From contig OX940864.1 in NCBI GenBank assembly GCA_954871525.1, positions 8,674,001 to 8,738,000 on the forward strand: 64,000 nucleotides of DNA, read 5' to 3'. This DNA is from Parietaria judaica (Eukaryota > Streptophyta > Magnoliopsida > Rosales > Urticaceae). Shown here piece by piece: positions 43,013 to 53,724 of the stretch. Both the position numbers and the translations under genes were made by a program. The first letter of the stretch is position 1. Each line of letters starts with the position of its first letter. A model generated the notes under the pieces. It did no database searches, was not told the DNA's origin, and saw only the letters and a list, made by a program, of their open reading frames with translations.

Positions 43013-43936
43013 ATGTCAGGAAGAGGAGAAGGAGTATTCGAGGAGGCGACAACGTCTCCGCCAAAGGCACGGCTTAGCGGCGGTGGCAGTGGCGAGCTGC
43101 GCATCGTTGAGCGGGTCGTCAGGGAGAGCGACGGTGCAGCGCACTTTCCGTTCCTCACGCGTACTAATTACGCAGATTGGGTGATCCTGATGAAGGTCCA
43201 GTTGCAAGCGCAAGGATTGTGGGATGTCATTGAGGACGGCCCCGGAGATCACCGCGAAGATCGACGGGCAATGTCGGTACTGCTCCGGGCAGTGCCGCCG
43301 GAACTTATCCGAACCATTGGTGTCAAGAAGACAGCCAAAGAAGCATGGGACACGCTAAAAATCATGTGTGTCGGCGTCGAGCGCGTCCGAGAAGCCAAGG
43401 CGCAAACACGGCGGACAGAATTCGAGAACCTCGCGTTCAAAGACGGCGAGGGGGTGGAGTCATTCGGTATTCGACTCATGGCGATCGTCAACGACCTCGA
43501 GGTGTTGGGCGATCCGGTGACCGAGCACAAGGCGGTGCTCAAATTTCTTCGGAGTGTACCACGCACATACAAGCTAATGGCTATGGCGATTGAGTCGCTC
43601 GTGGATCTCAAGTATTTGTCCATCGAAGAGCTCACGGGCCGACTCCTAGTGGTAGAGGAGCGCGGCGAACTTGACGAAACCGAGCGTTCCAGTGCACGCT
43701 TACTCCTCACGGAAGAAGAATGGGAAGCCCGACAACAACTACGCGGGCATGGTCAAAGATTTTTCGACGGCAACGACAAGAACAAATCAAAGTGGTTGTC
43801 AAACGGCGGTGGCTACGACGAACGCAAAAGGGGAAATTGTCGTTATTGCGGTATCCCCGGCCATTGGGCTAAGGAGTGCCGGAAGGCGAAGCGTGACCGG
43901 GAACGGCAAGAGCAAGCCAACCTAGCACGCGCCTAG
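43013..43936 (+). CDS. Copia-type Gag of TR-GAG element, 307 aa
   Basis: Complete frame from the ATG at 43013 (MSGRGEGVFEE) to a TAG at 43934-43936. It has a UBN2-type gag domain (FPFLTRTNYADWVILMKVQL, MSVLLRAVPPELIRTIGVKK, AKEAWDTLKIMCVGVERVRE, FLRSVPRTYKLMAMAIESL) and an intact CCHC knuckle (C276-RY-C-GIPG-H-WAKE-C). This protein should assemble particles and bind RNA. It is only distantly similar to the gag at 30781, so the two elements are different families. It is well preserved although its LTRs are visibly diverged, which may mean selection or chance. A further 52 codons follow the TAG in frame and end in a protease stub. Confidence 0.92.
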   Translation: MSGRGEGVFEEATTSPPKARLSGGGSGELRIVERVVRESDGAAHFPFLTRTNYADWVILMKVQLQAQGLWDVIEDGPGDHREDRRAMSVLLRAVPPELIRTIGVKKTAKEAWDTLKIMCVGVERVREAKAQTRRTEFENLAFKDGEGVESFGIRLMAIVNDLEVLGDPVTEHKAVLKFLRSVPRTYKLMAMAIESLVDLKYLSIEELTGRLLVVEERGELDETERSSARLLLTEEEWEARQQLRGHGQRFFDGNDKNKSKWLSNGGGYDERKRGNCRYCGIPGHWAKECRKAKRDRERQEQANLARA

Positions 43937-44095
43937 ACGGAAGAAGAAGATGAGCCGGCGCTGCTCATGGCGCAAATATGCACGTTGGCCGAGGCTACCG
44001 ACGACGCGCCCCACACGGTGTACGTGGACGACGAGATGGCGGTGCACGTGGAAGTGGCGGACGGAGTGCGGCACCTCGACACCGGCCAACAATAA
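43937..44095 (+). pseudogene. Protease stub of the truncated Copia polyprotein
   Basis: In frame with gag after its TAG, this reads TEEEDEPALLMAQI ... VRHLDTGQQ and ends at TAA 44093-44095. HLDTG is the start of the Copia aspartic protease active-site block (normally followed by A-S-N/D-H-M). The deletion that removed pol therefore cuts directly after the catalytic D-T-G and joins to sequence just before the purine tract. Confidence 0.75.
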
Positions 44096-44519
44096 ACGCC
44101 AAGCAAACCGATGCGGCGTAACGAGATTAAGGGGGTGATTTGTTGGGATAATATCCTAATCTCGTTTACGTACTTTGCATGTGGCATGAATTTGTTTTAG
44201 TTATTTTCATTAAAATAAATAACATGTATTCCCTAGTCTATGGGAAGAAATAGCTTAGTATTTGACTTAGTGGTTTAACGATCATGTGATCGTGGCCAAG
44301 AAAATAGGGCATGATTTATTTTCTTCTCTGTTTATTCTGTAATCAATATTTATAAATAAGATCAGAAAACGCTGCTTGCACTTTAACGCAGCACCAAAAA
44401 AAAAGACTCTTGGCTCTCTCTCGAAAATATATCTCGTGTTTATTTCCGAGTGTGTGAGTGTGAGTCGGTGTGTGTGTTCAATACTTCTCTCTCGCGCTCG
44501 TTTCTGCACCAACATGTTT

Positions 44520-44835
44520 GGTGTTTCTTGGCTGCATGGCATATAATATTTAATATCACAAATCCAAATAGATATTTCGTGTGATATTGTTTTACTGTTG
44601 CTTCCTCTGTTATATCATGTATCACTATTTCTTCGATCGACTGATTAAAAGTCTTCGTACTTCAAGATTTATAAGATTTCCCACAACCGAGTCCAAAAAA
44701 AATCCAACAAAATGCAAAAGGAGAATTCGTCCTTAATAATGTCGTTTTCTCACTTTAACGACAGTTGACTATTATTGGCTTTTTCACAATATCACATTTA
44801 CATTGGATGAAATATCATAATGAATCATTTTTTTA
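44520..44835. other. Intergenic, no gene seen
   Basis: A/T-rich spacer without recognisable structure. Confidence 0.35.
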
Positions 44836-45500
44836 GTCGCCTGTAGAAACTTCGTCGCTGCCTTGATCGAAACTCGGGTACCTGCAAAACAAAGGTTAGC
44901 GAAAAACTCCGGGAAGGCTGAGTCGCGGACTAGGTCGCTCTCTTTAAGGTGTTTCATGGCTCTGCCTCGGTGCTCGCAGTTCGTGTTTGCCCTGTCACTC
45001 CCAGGATAAAACAGCCCAGATCTTTTCTGTCTCGACCGACACCGTGCACTCGGTATCGATCGGAATCACTCAAACCCTCGGAATATTTTGCTCGGAATAT
45101 TGTATATAGCTCTGTGATTTTTTAGATGTGTAAAACGAGAACCAGATCTCTGTATTTATAGATACAGAAAAAAGTTTACGTTATGGGTTTACAACGTGCA
45201 TGAGGAGATCGTGAATAAGACCGAAGACCACTCATACCCGTTGCACGTTCGAAAATCGTGGGAGACCAAAACAATTCTGAAGACTGTTTATTATCCACGT
45301 CAGAAAATAATTTTTGCAATAATTAATTTCGGCAAAAGTAATTAAAGTTTTAATTACGGCAAAAATACCAATCAACTTTTCGGCAAAAATAATTATGTTT
45401 GTACAAGAACACTCAATGCCCGCCCGCCCGCACGCACCAAATCGCGCCCGGCCTGCGGCGGCGTGCGCGTGTGGTAGTAGTTGTGCATTTAGGTGAGTCC
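44836..45500 (-). mobile_element. LTR-like fragment with minus-strand TATA box
   Basis: On the minus strand a strong TATA box (CTATAAATACAGAG, about 45153-45166) is followed by transcribed-leader-like sequence and a TTTTGCAGGTACC end near 44876-44888, as at plant LTR 3' ends. The left part (45420-45480) is markedly G/C-rich. Terminal TG/CA ends and a duplication were not found, so this is a provisional, truncated LTR or leader. Confidence 0.35.
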
Positions 45501-46428
45501 TCTCCCCACCACAAAATTGCGTGACCCTAAGGGCCCAAGCATTTAGCTCACTTCTTTGGTTTATAAACCATTCCAAACACTTGTCTCCAACCAATGTGGG
45601 ACAATTTTGTGAAAGAGAGATAAGCAATGCAAAACAAAAATTTCATTACTTGTGTAACAAGTTTCAACATTTTTCCTTGCTACCAACATTATATCTTTGT
45701 GTATCTCGATTTCTGAGATTAAACAAGTTTGATTATTCGCCTCATTGATGCAATTCTCTATCAATTACAATTGTTTGAAAATTAATTAGCTGAATATTTG
45801 AATTTCGCTCTTTATAAGAGCTTCTGCACATACTTACAGAAGGTGAGGGCAATCAAAGTTCCATCACAGTGAAGAAGAACAAGGACAATTCATACCTAAT
45901 GTTGTTAATTAATTTAGGTTAAAAGCATCTGAATTTAAAATAGTCACTGATCAATCATTTGCACATTAAAAGATGGTAAGATTATAAACAAGATCGAAGA
46001 GAATTAAACTATCACCATGTAGATCGACGGATATAAGAAAAATGAATTTTCTGATAAGTTTTTCAAACTCCAATTTTCTATTCAGTCATTAACTCATCTT
46101 CTTCCACTCTTTGAATTACAAAATACAAAACCTTTAAAATATAACCCACGGTTAATACTATTAATGACTAAATATTATTCTTAAAAAAGGCACCACGGGT
46201 CTACGATTGATGTCAATCAAACAAAATTAAAGGCTTAAATTGTTCAAAGAAATAATTAACAATAATTAATATCTATAAATCAAAATAAATGGAAAGGAAA
46301 TTACGGAGATTGGGAGGATTTTGGCTTGAACATGCTCCATGCAAATCATGTACGTTTGCATCACTTGGGTAGCGGTGAACCCGGTACACGACTCCATGAG
46401 AGGTAACGTATATATTAGAACAATAAAT
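45501..46428. other. Intergenic, 3' flank of acyltransferase
   Basis: No gene seen. Frames open on the minus strand at 45561-45764 and 46266-46523 have no protein-like motif. Confidence 0.35.
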
Positions 46429-47742
46429 TCACAAACGAGTATGACCTCTTGCAGAAATCTTTGGGAAAGTAAATGAAGCAAACGCGAGGAGTTCTTGATT
46501 GCTTTCAAGCTTTTCCATGACATGTTCTTCCAAAGTCAACCAAACTTCAACGTGTTGGCCCGATTTCGAGTGCATCATCGGGAAACTCCAAAGTTGTGGA
46601 GACATCACCCAAGCAGGCTCACCCCACCCGAAATCAGTTGCGTACGGGCGGAGAGAGCTCAAGAATGTGAACATTTTCAACTCTATGCCGGATCTGACCA
46701 GCTTGGCTTCTTCCTCTACATAGCGTGAAACCATCGAGACGAGCGCTTCCCCTTTCATCAACTTGTCTTCTCTGTAATCGCTGATGAAATCCGAAAACGC
46801 TTTCCTTGTGATCGTCGAAAGCTCATCCTTAGAGCGTTTGCCTGTTCCAGATACTATAAGTGGCCATGAAAAGTTCCCGATGCTATTTTCGGGCAGTGAC
46901 GTAATCATTCTGTTGCGCAGGTTTATCACATGTATAAGTGCGCTATCTCCGGAAGCCGCGGCCACACATTTGAAGAGAAGTGACGAGATTGCTTCCAGGG
47001 TTGAGGGGCAAGTGTCAAGGCCACCATTTTGTTGGATTTCGTTTTTTAGATCAACCAACTTGGCTGAGCTGAAGACGAGCCTTCCCACCCTTAGTCGGGC
47101 CTTCAGAGTCCGAGGGACAAGCGTGAGGGGGGAGGATGGTGGCGGGAAGAGAGAGGCGCCCCCGAAAACCGGCGGCGCTACATTTTGGTTTCCAGAAGAT
47201 ATGGCTGCCCAGGTTTTAGTAAAGTGGGAGCTGGAGAAACCGTCGGCGATCCTGTGAGACACTTCAAAGCCGATCGCGATTCCACCGCACGAAAACGTGG
47301 TGAGTTTAACAAGAGTGATAACGTTGTTTCTTACCGCGTCATGCCGAGTCTTTCGATCAGAAGTGGGAAGGAGGTTGGTGACTGTTTCGGGGTGTGGATT
47401 TCGGAGGAAATCGGAAAGCTTGGAGCTGATTTTGGCTTCAAGAAAATAAGCTCCGTGGTCGTTACACTCGACGGACATATAATCGTCATTGAATTGCCCT
47501 GCAAAAGGGTAAAAAAGCTCCAAGGTTTTGGAGAGTGAATTTTTTAGGGAAGAAGTGATGGAGGAGGAAGTGTCTGTTGTGGGAGAATGGTAGCAGAAGA
47601 TGATTGGAGAGTATGTAGGAAACGGAAGGAGAAGATCAAAGAGGGAGAGTTTGTAATGTCTCTTATTGAGTGGTGTTGGAGACGACGGTTTCACATAATT
47701 TCTCGAGATTATTTCAACTAATTCTCTCTTCATTGCTTCCAT
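46429..47742 (-). CDS. BAHD acyltransferase, intact, 437 aa
   Basis: Intact single-exon BAHD acyltransferase on the minus strand. The catalytic motif is H163-R-I-A-D167 (EVSHRIADGFS) and the DFGWG motif is D370-G374 (YATDFGWGEPAWV). The start is the ATG at 47742 (MEAMKRELVEIIS): it has A at -3 and G at +4 and is conserved in the duplicate at 29818. In-frame ATGs at 47766, 47748 and 47733 are alternatives. The protein is closely related to the pseudogene at 28503-29818, including ~120 bp of upstream DNA. It is more distant from the copies at 2692 and 16247 (shared KPSSPTP, ELFYPFAGQF, CNDHGAYFLEA). As the only working member of its pair, it may keep the ancestral function. Acceptor unknown. 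Confidence 0.95.
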   Translation of the reverse strand: MEAMKRELVEIISRNYVKPSSPTPLNKRHYKLSLFDLLLPFPTYSPIIFCYHSPTTDTSSSITSSLKNSLSKTLELFYPFAGQFNDDYMSVECNDHGAYFLEAKISSKLSDFLRNPHPETVTNLLPTSDRKTRHDAVRNNVITLVKLTTFSCGGIAIGFEVSHRIADGFSSSHFTKTWAAISSGNQNVAPPVFGGASLFPPPSSPLTLVPRTLKARLRVGRLVFSSAKLVDLKNEIQQNGGLDTCPSTLEAISSLLFKCVAAASGDSALIHVINLRNRMITSLPENSIGNFSWPLIVSGTGKRSKDELSTITRKAFSDFISDYREDKLMKGEALVSMVSRYVEEEAKLVRSGIELKMFTFLSSLRPYATDFGWGEPAWVMSPQLWSFPMMHSKSGQHVEVWLTLEEHVMEKLESNQELLAFASFTFPKISARGHTRL

Positions 47743-47766
47743 TTTCATTGACAAGAATCTGACCAC

Positions 47767-49159
47767 AAGTACTATGCCACTTTCCCAAGTTTAAATACTA
47801 CTTATGAGGACATTTTATTTGATAAAATTTGATATAATATTGAGATAGTTATAAATAAGAAAATTCAGGAGTGCAGATCACGACGAAACTTTTGTATCTT
47901 ATGTATATTGAAGCATGAGATTTTACAAAATCAAATGTTTGTTAATTGACAGTTTGACATATAATGATTTTCAGACACTAAATATGTTGAACTATATTAA
48001 ATATGTTGATATATTGAGTAAGTTATTATCGTCTAGGTTTAAGTACTAAATGCGTAAATTCATCAATTCATTTTCGCCCCTTTTTATTTATATTATTTCT
48101 AAATTATCTTTATTTGTTGTAATGTACATTTGAAAGTCGAAAGGTAGGAATGTAACCGGGGTCAAAAACTGATATGTTCACTTGTCGTGGTCCTGAATCA
48201 TTTCGTGGTCCTGAATCATTCGGGTTTTTGAAAATCTAAAGCCGTCTCGGTCTCAATTTGAAAATGTTCTGATTTTTTTTTAAATTTTTACATGTAAGAA
48301 CAAGGATGGAGCAACGAAATCTCTTTTTTATTTTAACGAAATAGTACGAAATGCCCATTTAGCCACAATTTTTTTAAAAAAAAACAAACTACCCATTGTG
48401 TGTATTAAAATGTACTAAAATGGGTAGTTTTTTAAAAGATTTGTATAAAATGAGTATTTCGTTAATTAACCCTTATTTTATTTAAAACTCTATACTTAAA
48501 AAAAAATGCACAGCAACTCCCCTTTCTAAGTTTTTTATTAACAATAAATAAAAACTTAATCTTTATATATGCAATTCAATCCAATACAGAACAAAAGATA
48601 TGGATCAAATGATGCAGATTTATCATTGCCCTGCAGACGTGATCTTGTGCCAAATCATACACAATCTAAAGCAAAATATATTCGAAATTACTAAATTTAG
48701 ATAATTGGTACAAAACAAAATCCATATAAATACAAAGTAAAATGTGGCCTCAACGAACTAAACGACAACAGTTGTGGCCGCCCTCACATTGATTTTTTTT
48801 AATTAAAAAATTAAACAAAAACTATATGTTAGCTTATAAATTAGCAACCATTTTCTTAGGAAAAAAAGAAGGAAAACATGTGATGATGTGATAGAAAATT
48901 ATAATAAACAAAGACGGTTCAATTCATCATAGATAAACAAATAAAAGATCTTTAGTTGCAAAGACTAATATTGTGATTAAGGTAATCATGGGCCGAATCG
49001 GCCAGCCGATTACTCGACCTAACCCGACTCATTCATTTTAGATTGAAAAAAATAATACCAATATGATCAAACCAATTTTCAGAAGGCCTAATCCGATCAA
49101 AATCCGATCAAAGCAGTCACACAAAATGCATAGAATTGAACAAAACAGATGTAGACTTG
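47767..49159. other. Upstream region and A/T-rich spacer
   Basis: 47767-47895 is duplicated at 29870-30010. About 48345-48470 is a small foldback (AAATGCCCATTTAGCC... with mirrored ACTACCCAT / ATGGGTAGT blocks). No gene seen. Confidence 0.4.
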
Positions 49160-49310
49160 AGCAGAGAGGCCAGTTGCTTGCGTCTCAAGCATTCTCCGAT
49201 TTCGCTTTCGTAGAATTCTGAGGAATGTAATTCAAAATCTTCGAACAAGAGTAGAAATGGTTAACTGTTTGGTCTTCGAACCATGCCTAAAGCTTGAAAA
49301 CGACAATCTT
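49160..49310 (-). pseudogene. IPK2 3'-end fragment
   Basis: About 49166-49290 matches parts of the IPK2 gene at 56779-57035 on the same strand: CAGTTGCTTGCG(T/C)CTCAAG with CATTCTCCG(A/G)TTTCGCTTT (its C-terminal KAKPENA codons), then GAACAAGAGTAGAAATGG and GTTTGGTCTTCGAACCATGCC (around DQTVYHFYSC). The ~150 bp of coding sequence in between and everything 5' are lost. It is a dead scrap of a duplicated kinase gene. Confidence 0.8.
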
Positions 49311-49882
49311 CCATAACGTAAACGACAATCTTCTAATCGCATATTTAAATAAATGTCGTATATAAAATAAGACGACAAATATTAAAATAGCATATATAGT
49401 CAAATACCCATATTATGCTTACATATTTCGAAGAATCTTGTTCAATGATACGAAAGATGCGTTGTCAAGAGCAGTTATACACAACTAACCGTTTTAAAGA
49501 AATATCGGATTCTCGTCATCTACACTCAATATATATTTAGTAGGGTATGATCCCATTTCCATTGATTTTCTTGATGTATAATATGCTAGTATACATACTG
49601 TAATATTATTTAAAAAATTAATTGATTATGTGTTTTCTTGGGAACAACCAACTTAAGTCTCTTTTTTTAAGTCATCGTCTTAATTTTGATTTCTTAATTA
49701 GATTTGTGTATCTTTATCTAGATTTATATATTTCTATTGAAAATCTGCAAGCTTAAGCTCTAGATAAATTTTTACTGATATATTTGAGTTTTAACTTTGT
49801 ACGATATAGATTTAAATTTTATACTAAAAGGCTGAGGCAAATATAGAAATAAATAGTGTTGTTGAGTAATTGAACTATATAC

Positions 49883-49915
<33 letters not shown>

Positions 49916-50812
49916 AATATGTTTTAATTTTTTAAAGTAAAATATCTATATTAAATTGGTCTCGGAGAGCCAGATACTGTTTTGATTTTCTTCATTATTA
50001 TTTTTACGAGAAAAAAAAAATATATAATACTTACTTTGAGAATTAATTTGGTATAGTCGGAACTTGCATTTGTACTTGCTATATTTATTAGATATAGATA
50101 TACAGTGCAATATGTGTTAATTTTAGAAAGAAAAAATAAAGATATTAATTTGTGTGAAAGAGCCACACAATAACTGTTCTGGTTGATTTTTTTAAGAGAA
50201 GAGAATATTATACATTGAGATTTAATTTGTTATAATGGAATTTATACTCTTTTCTTCAAGAATGACATTTATACTTGCTATATTTATTAGATGATTTTTA
50301 ATGTACTGTTGCTAAAATCATACCATAGAAGGATATATATGATACAAAATAGAGATAAAGGTGACATGTTGGTAGCTAGGTTCTAATTGTCGTTTTCCAC
50401 TCCGTTTCGCTCCCTTTAGTTTTTTGGGCATACCGCATGTCGACAGGCATGCTGTCAGGCAAGTCCAAAAAAAGGCATGCCGCAAATACCGCATAAATTT
50501 CACGGGCATACCGTATGCCGACGAAAATTTTTTGAAAAATAATTTTGAGTATTTAGGCAAGATTTTTATATAGGCTCAAAATTACTTATTTATCACCATA
50601 GAACATAAATAATGAAAAAATCACACTAATAATAAGACATATAGTTGTATTTATATAAAAATAAGAGTTATACTTGTAACTTATAAAAAATATAAATATA
50701 CAATTAAAATAAGACATTATATTGATAGGTTATAGTTGTTCATGGGCAATGCCGTAACTCTAAAAAAGCGAGCATATTGAAGGCATGTGGGGGCATTATG
50801 TAATTTCTACTG

Positions 50813-50847
<35 letters not shown>

Positions 50848-50910
50848 CTATTGGAAATATGCACAAGATTAAGCTATATATTCAATTTAAGTGATATATT
50901 TGATGTTAAA
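49311..50910. other. Intergenic, A/T-rich with microsatellites
   Basis: (GA)n at about 49886-49915 and (TA)n at 50817-50845. About 50415-50525 has repeated GGCATGCCGCA / CATACCGCATG palindromic words, perhaps a MITE piece. No gene. Confidence 0.4.
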
Positions 50911-52279
50911 TCTATATATATATAAAAGGAGAATCTCATGTGATGACATGGCAAGCTATATTCAAAGGAATTGTAATTTCCTATTTTCTCAAATTTTGAA
51001 TTATTTTTTATGACAAAATTCTATCACACTATATCTTTTATGCCTCATTTAATTGTTTATTTATTTTTGCACTTAAGTGCATGCAAATTATATATATAAA
51101 TTTTTTATATATATAAACACGTTAACACTAGAACATCAAAAGACAATGCATGCATTCATTTGTTTCTCATGTTTATTTTATTAGACGTTTTATTTATTTA
51201 TTTAGTGTTATATGTATGTATTTAAAGTTTTGCCTTTTTGATGGGTATTCATAACATTCATCAAATTCTTGGGACTATTTTTTTTTTTAAGATGAAAAGA
51301 CTCTTCTTTTGGTAAATAAATCTCGCATATTCTTCAAACCCTGTTCATGCATTTGTCACTCCAGCACCTCAAACCGAAGCTGTTTTTCTGGATCTGACGT
51401 GAAGGCTTGCCCTGAAGCTCGACCAGGAGCCGTTTTGGCACGGTGAACCAACCCTCTTTCTTCTTTACTTATAGCATCTTTTCTCTATGTCAATAGGTTC
51501 TTTTTCTTATAATTGAATATTTATACCTATAAATCTTGATAAACTTCTAACGTGTTTAATGGCTTAGGCAGTGATGCTCGAAGCAAAAAAACCCATGGTT
51601 TTTTTGCTCTTCATCTCATTGTTTTTTTGCTCTCTGTCATCATAAAAAACTTTTCCTATTTTTAAAAAGTTTTTGTGTTACTTTTTATATATAGTTTTTT
51701 CTTCCTATTTTACAACTTTTATAAAGAAATATATTAGCAGTTTACGTTTAACTTTATAAATATTTTTGTATTACTATAATGTTAGAAAAAAGATTTATAA
51801 TAGCTACTTTATAATTTCTTGGTTCGCAAGAATTTTAATAGCTACTTTATAATTTCTGTAATTACAGCTTCTCAAATTCTGATAATAATAAAAAAAATAA
51901 AAAGAATGTAGTATAATTAATACCAAATACCAATATACATATACCAATTATATTCATTACCCTTTAAAAATGTATCCAAAAATATTCTGCCATGTATTAA
52001 AATGGTTATTGATTAATGCTCTTTCAAATACTCAAAACATTTTGTTGGTTTATATTCATTGAGTTATTAATCAAAATATATATTTATAAACTGAATAAAT
52101 AATAATAAAAATAAAAAACCAAGAAAGATATAGATTTTTTAATTTTAAGAGATTTTAATTTTTTAAATGAAAATAACAAAAGTGTAATATCATTTTGAGT
52201 GTTACACGTTTTTAAACGATTATGTGCAAATGCATGAATTGTAATTATGTTCATTAATATTGTTTTTTCATGTGTGGAT

Positions 52280-52560
52280 TCCCTTATTGCTAATCCCTTG
52301 ACGTAGCCGGTCAATGTCGCAGCGGGTAATGAAGAAGTCAGTTTCAGCGTCCTTATGGTGGCCTGGGGGAGGAGAATAAATAGGTGATTAACTCTTATGC
52401 TGCTCTCCCCGGCAAGAGCTGCCCGGCCATCCATATGTGCACACTTGGTTCTTCCTCACCTTCACAGAATCAGGGCGGCTCTCACGACGTTGACACGCAT
52501 GTGACATCAACGCCACCTTCATGTCGTTGTCCGGCATGTGGTCCTTGAATCTGCAAGGTT
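52280..52560 (-). pseudogene. Possible captured host exons inside Helitron
   Basis: A G/C-richer island in A/T-rich Helitron DNA. On the minus strand, ...CCTTGCAG (acceptor-like, ~52556) is followed by an open stretch reading FKDHMPDNDMKVALMSHACQ..., then a GTGAGG donor-like site (~52460) and, after a short intron-like gap, CCCCCAG (~52368) with a second open stretch (HHKDAETDFFITRCDIDRLR). I do not recognise the parent gene. Gene capture is a known Helitron habit, and here it is an inference from composition and splice-like borders. Confidence 0.35.
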
Positions 52561-53724
52561 TAGTCCATTGTTATAAGTTTCAATACTAACTTAATCACAC
52601 AATGGGAGGAGAAGATATCAAGCAATGTGTGAGTTATTATTTATATGTGTCTACTGTAATATTATTTGTAATATTATTTTGTTGTTGATGAGTTTGTTAT
52701 AAAATTATATAGTTTTTTTTTTATTTAAAAATTACATAGTTAATTATGAGTTAGTTAATTTTTTATATATATCAAATATCAGATTAAGAGTTTCATTTTA
52801 ACATGGTATGGTTGCATTCCATTCTAATTCTGATCATCGATAAAATTACAATTATCTATGTTGAGCTTGAATCTCTATGCAATTTAGTTCTTCACGACTA
52901 TTGCATTAACTCATGCTCATTCGTTTATTCCAAACAAGGTTATGTTGGAATTTAAATTTTGTATGATGATCTTCAAACAAAAGACTAAAGCCATGCAGAA
53001 AAAAAAATACAAGTTATTTATGAAAGATTTCAAGCAAATCATGTTTATGAGCCATGCTAAATCTAATGAAAATCAAATATTCACGATTGAGCTAAAGAAA
53101 AACCTAAATAACATCTATAAAGTATAGAGTTTTTTTTTAAATAATAATAATATTATTGTTGTTAAAAATAATGTAAGATGAAAACAAGACTTCTTTCCCT
53201 TCATGCATCTATTCTCTTATAAATTAAGAAGGAATTTTCGGCCCATTTATATAAATAAATGTTAGTTTAGGCTAAAATTAGGAAGAATATATAGAAACTA
53301 CTTATAAAAAATTATTTCCAATACATTATTTGTAGTAAAAAGTAGCAACCACGATTATTAGACATGGCTACAACAATATTTATAATAATAATAAATAACA
53401 GTACGTACTACTACTTGTAGTTGTTTTAAAGTAAATAAAAATAATTAGTACTGCTTATTATTTGGTTGTAAGGGGGAAAAAATCCAGATTGAATATTCAC
53501 ACGACACGGTGGTAAACTATTTAATATGAATTATATAGTTATTAATAATTTCTTATGTAATGTTCAAGCTTCTAACTTAGCGTTCAAACTTTTAATTTGA
53601 AATTCTGTTTTCTGAAATTTCTACGTTTAGAAAAAATAAAAACTATGAATAGCCACCAATCTTTAATTTCATTGGCCTTCAAATACATACATATTTAAGA
53701 ACTCATACAAGAGATTATTTAAGA

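Larger units (their letters stand above)
42574..44514 (+). mobile_element. Gag-only LTR retrotransposon (TR-GAG type), 1.94 kb
   Basis: The LTRs 42574-42946 and 44141-44514 (373 and 374 bp) both begin TGTTGGG and end CACCAACA. They differ at a handful of bases and small indels. An exact 5-bp duplication TGTTT flanks the element (42569-42573; 44515-44519). The primer site TGGTATCAGAGC is at 42949-42960, and a purine tract ATTAAGGGGGTGA precedes the 3' LTR. Only gag plus the first residues of protease are encoded. This matches the published class of terminal-repeat elements with a GAG domain. It must depend on a full Copia for the rest. Confidence 0.93.
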
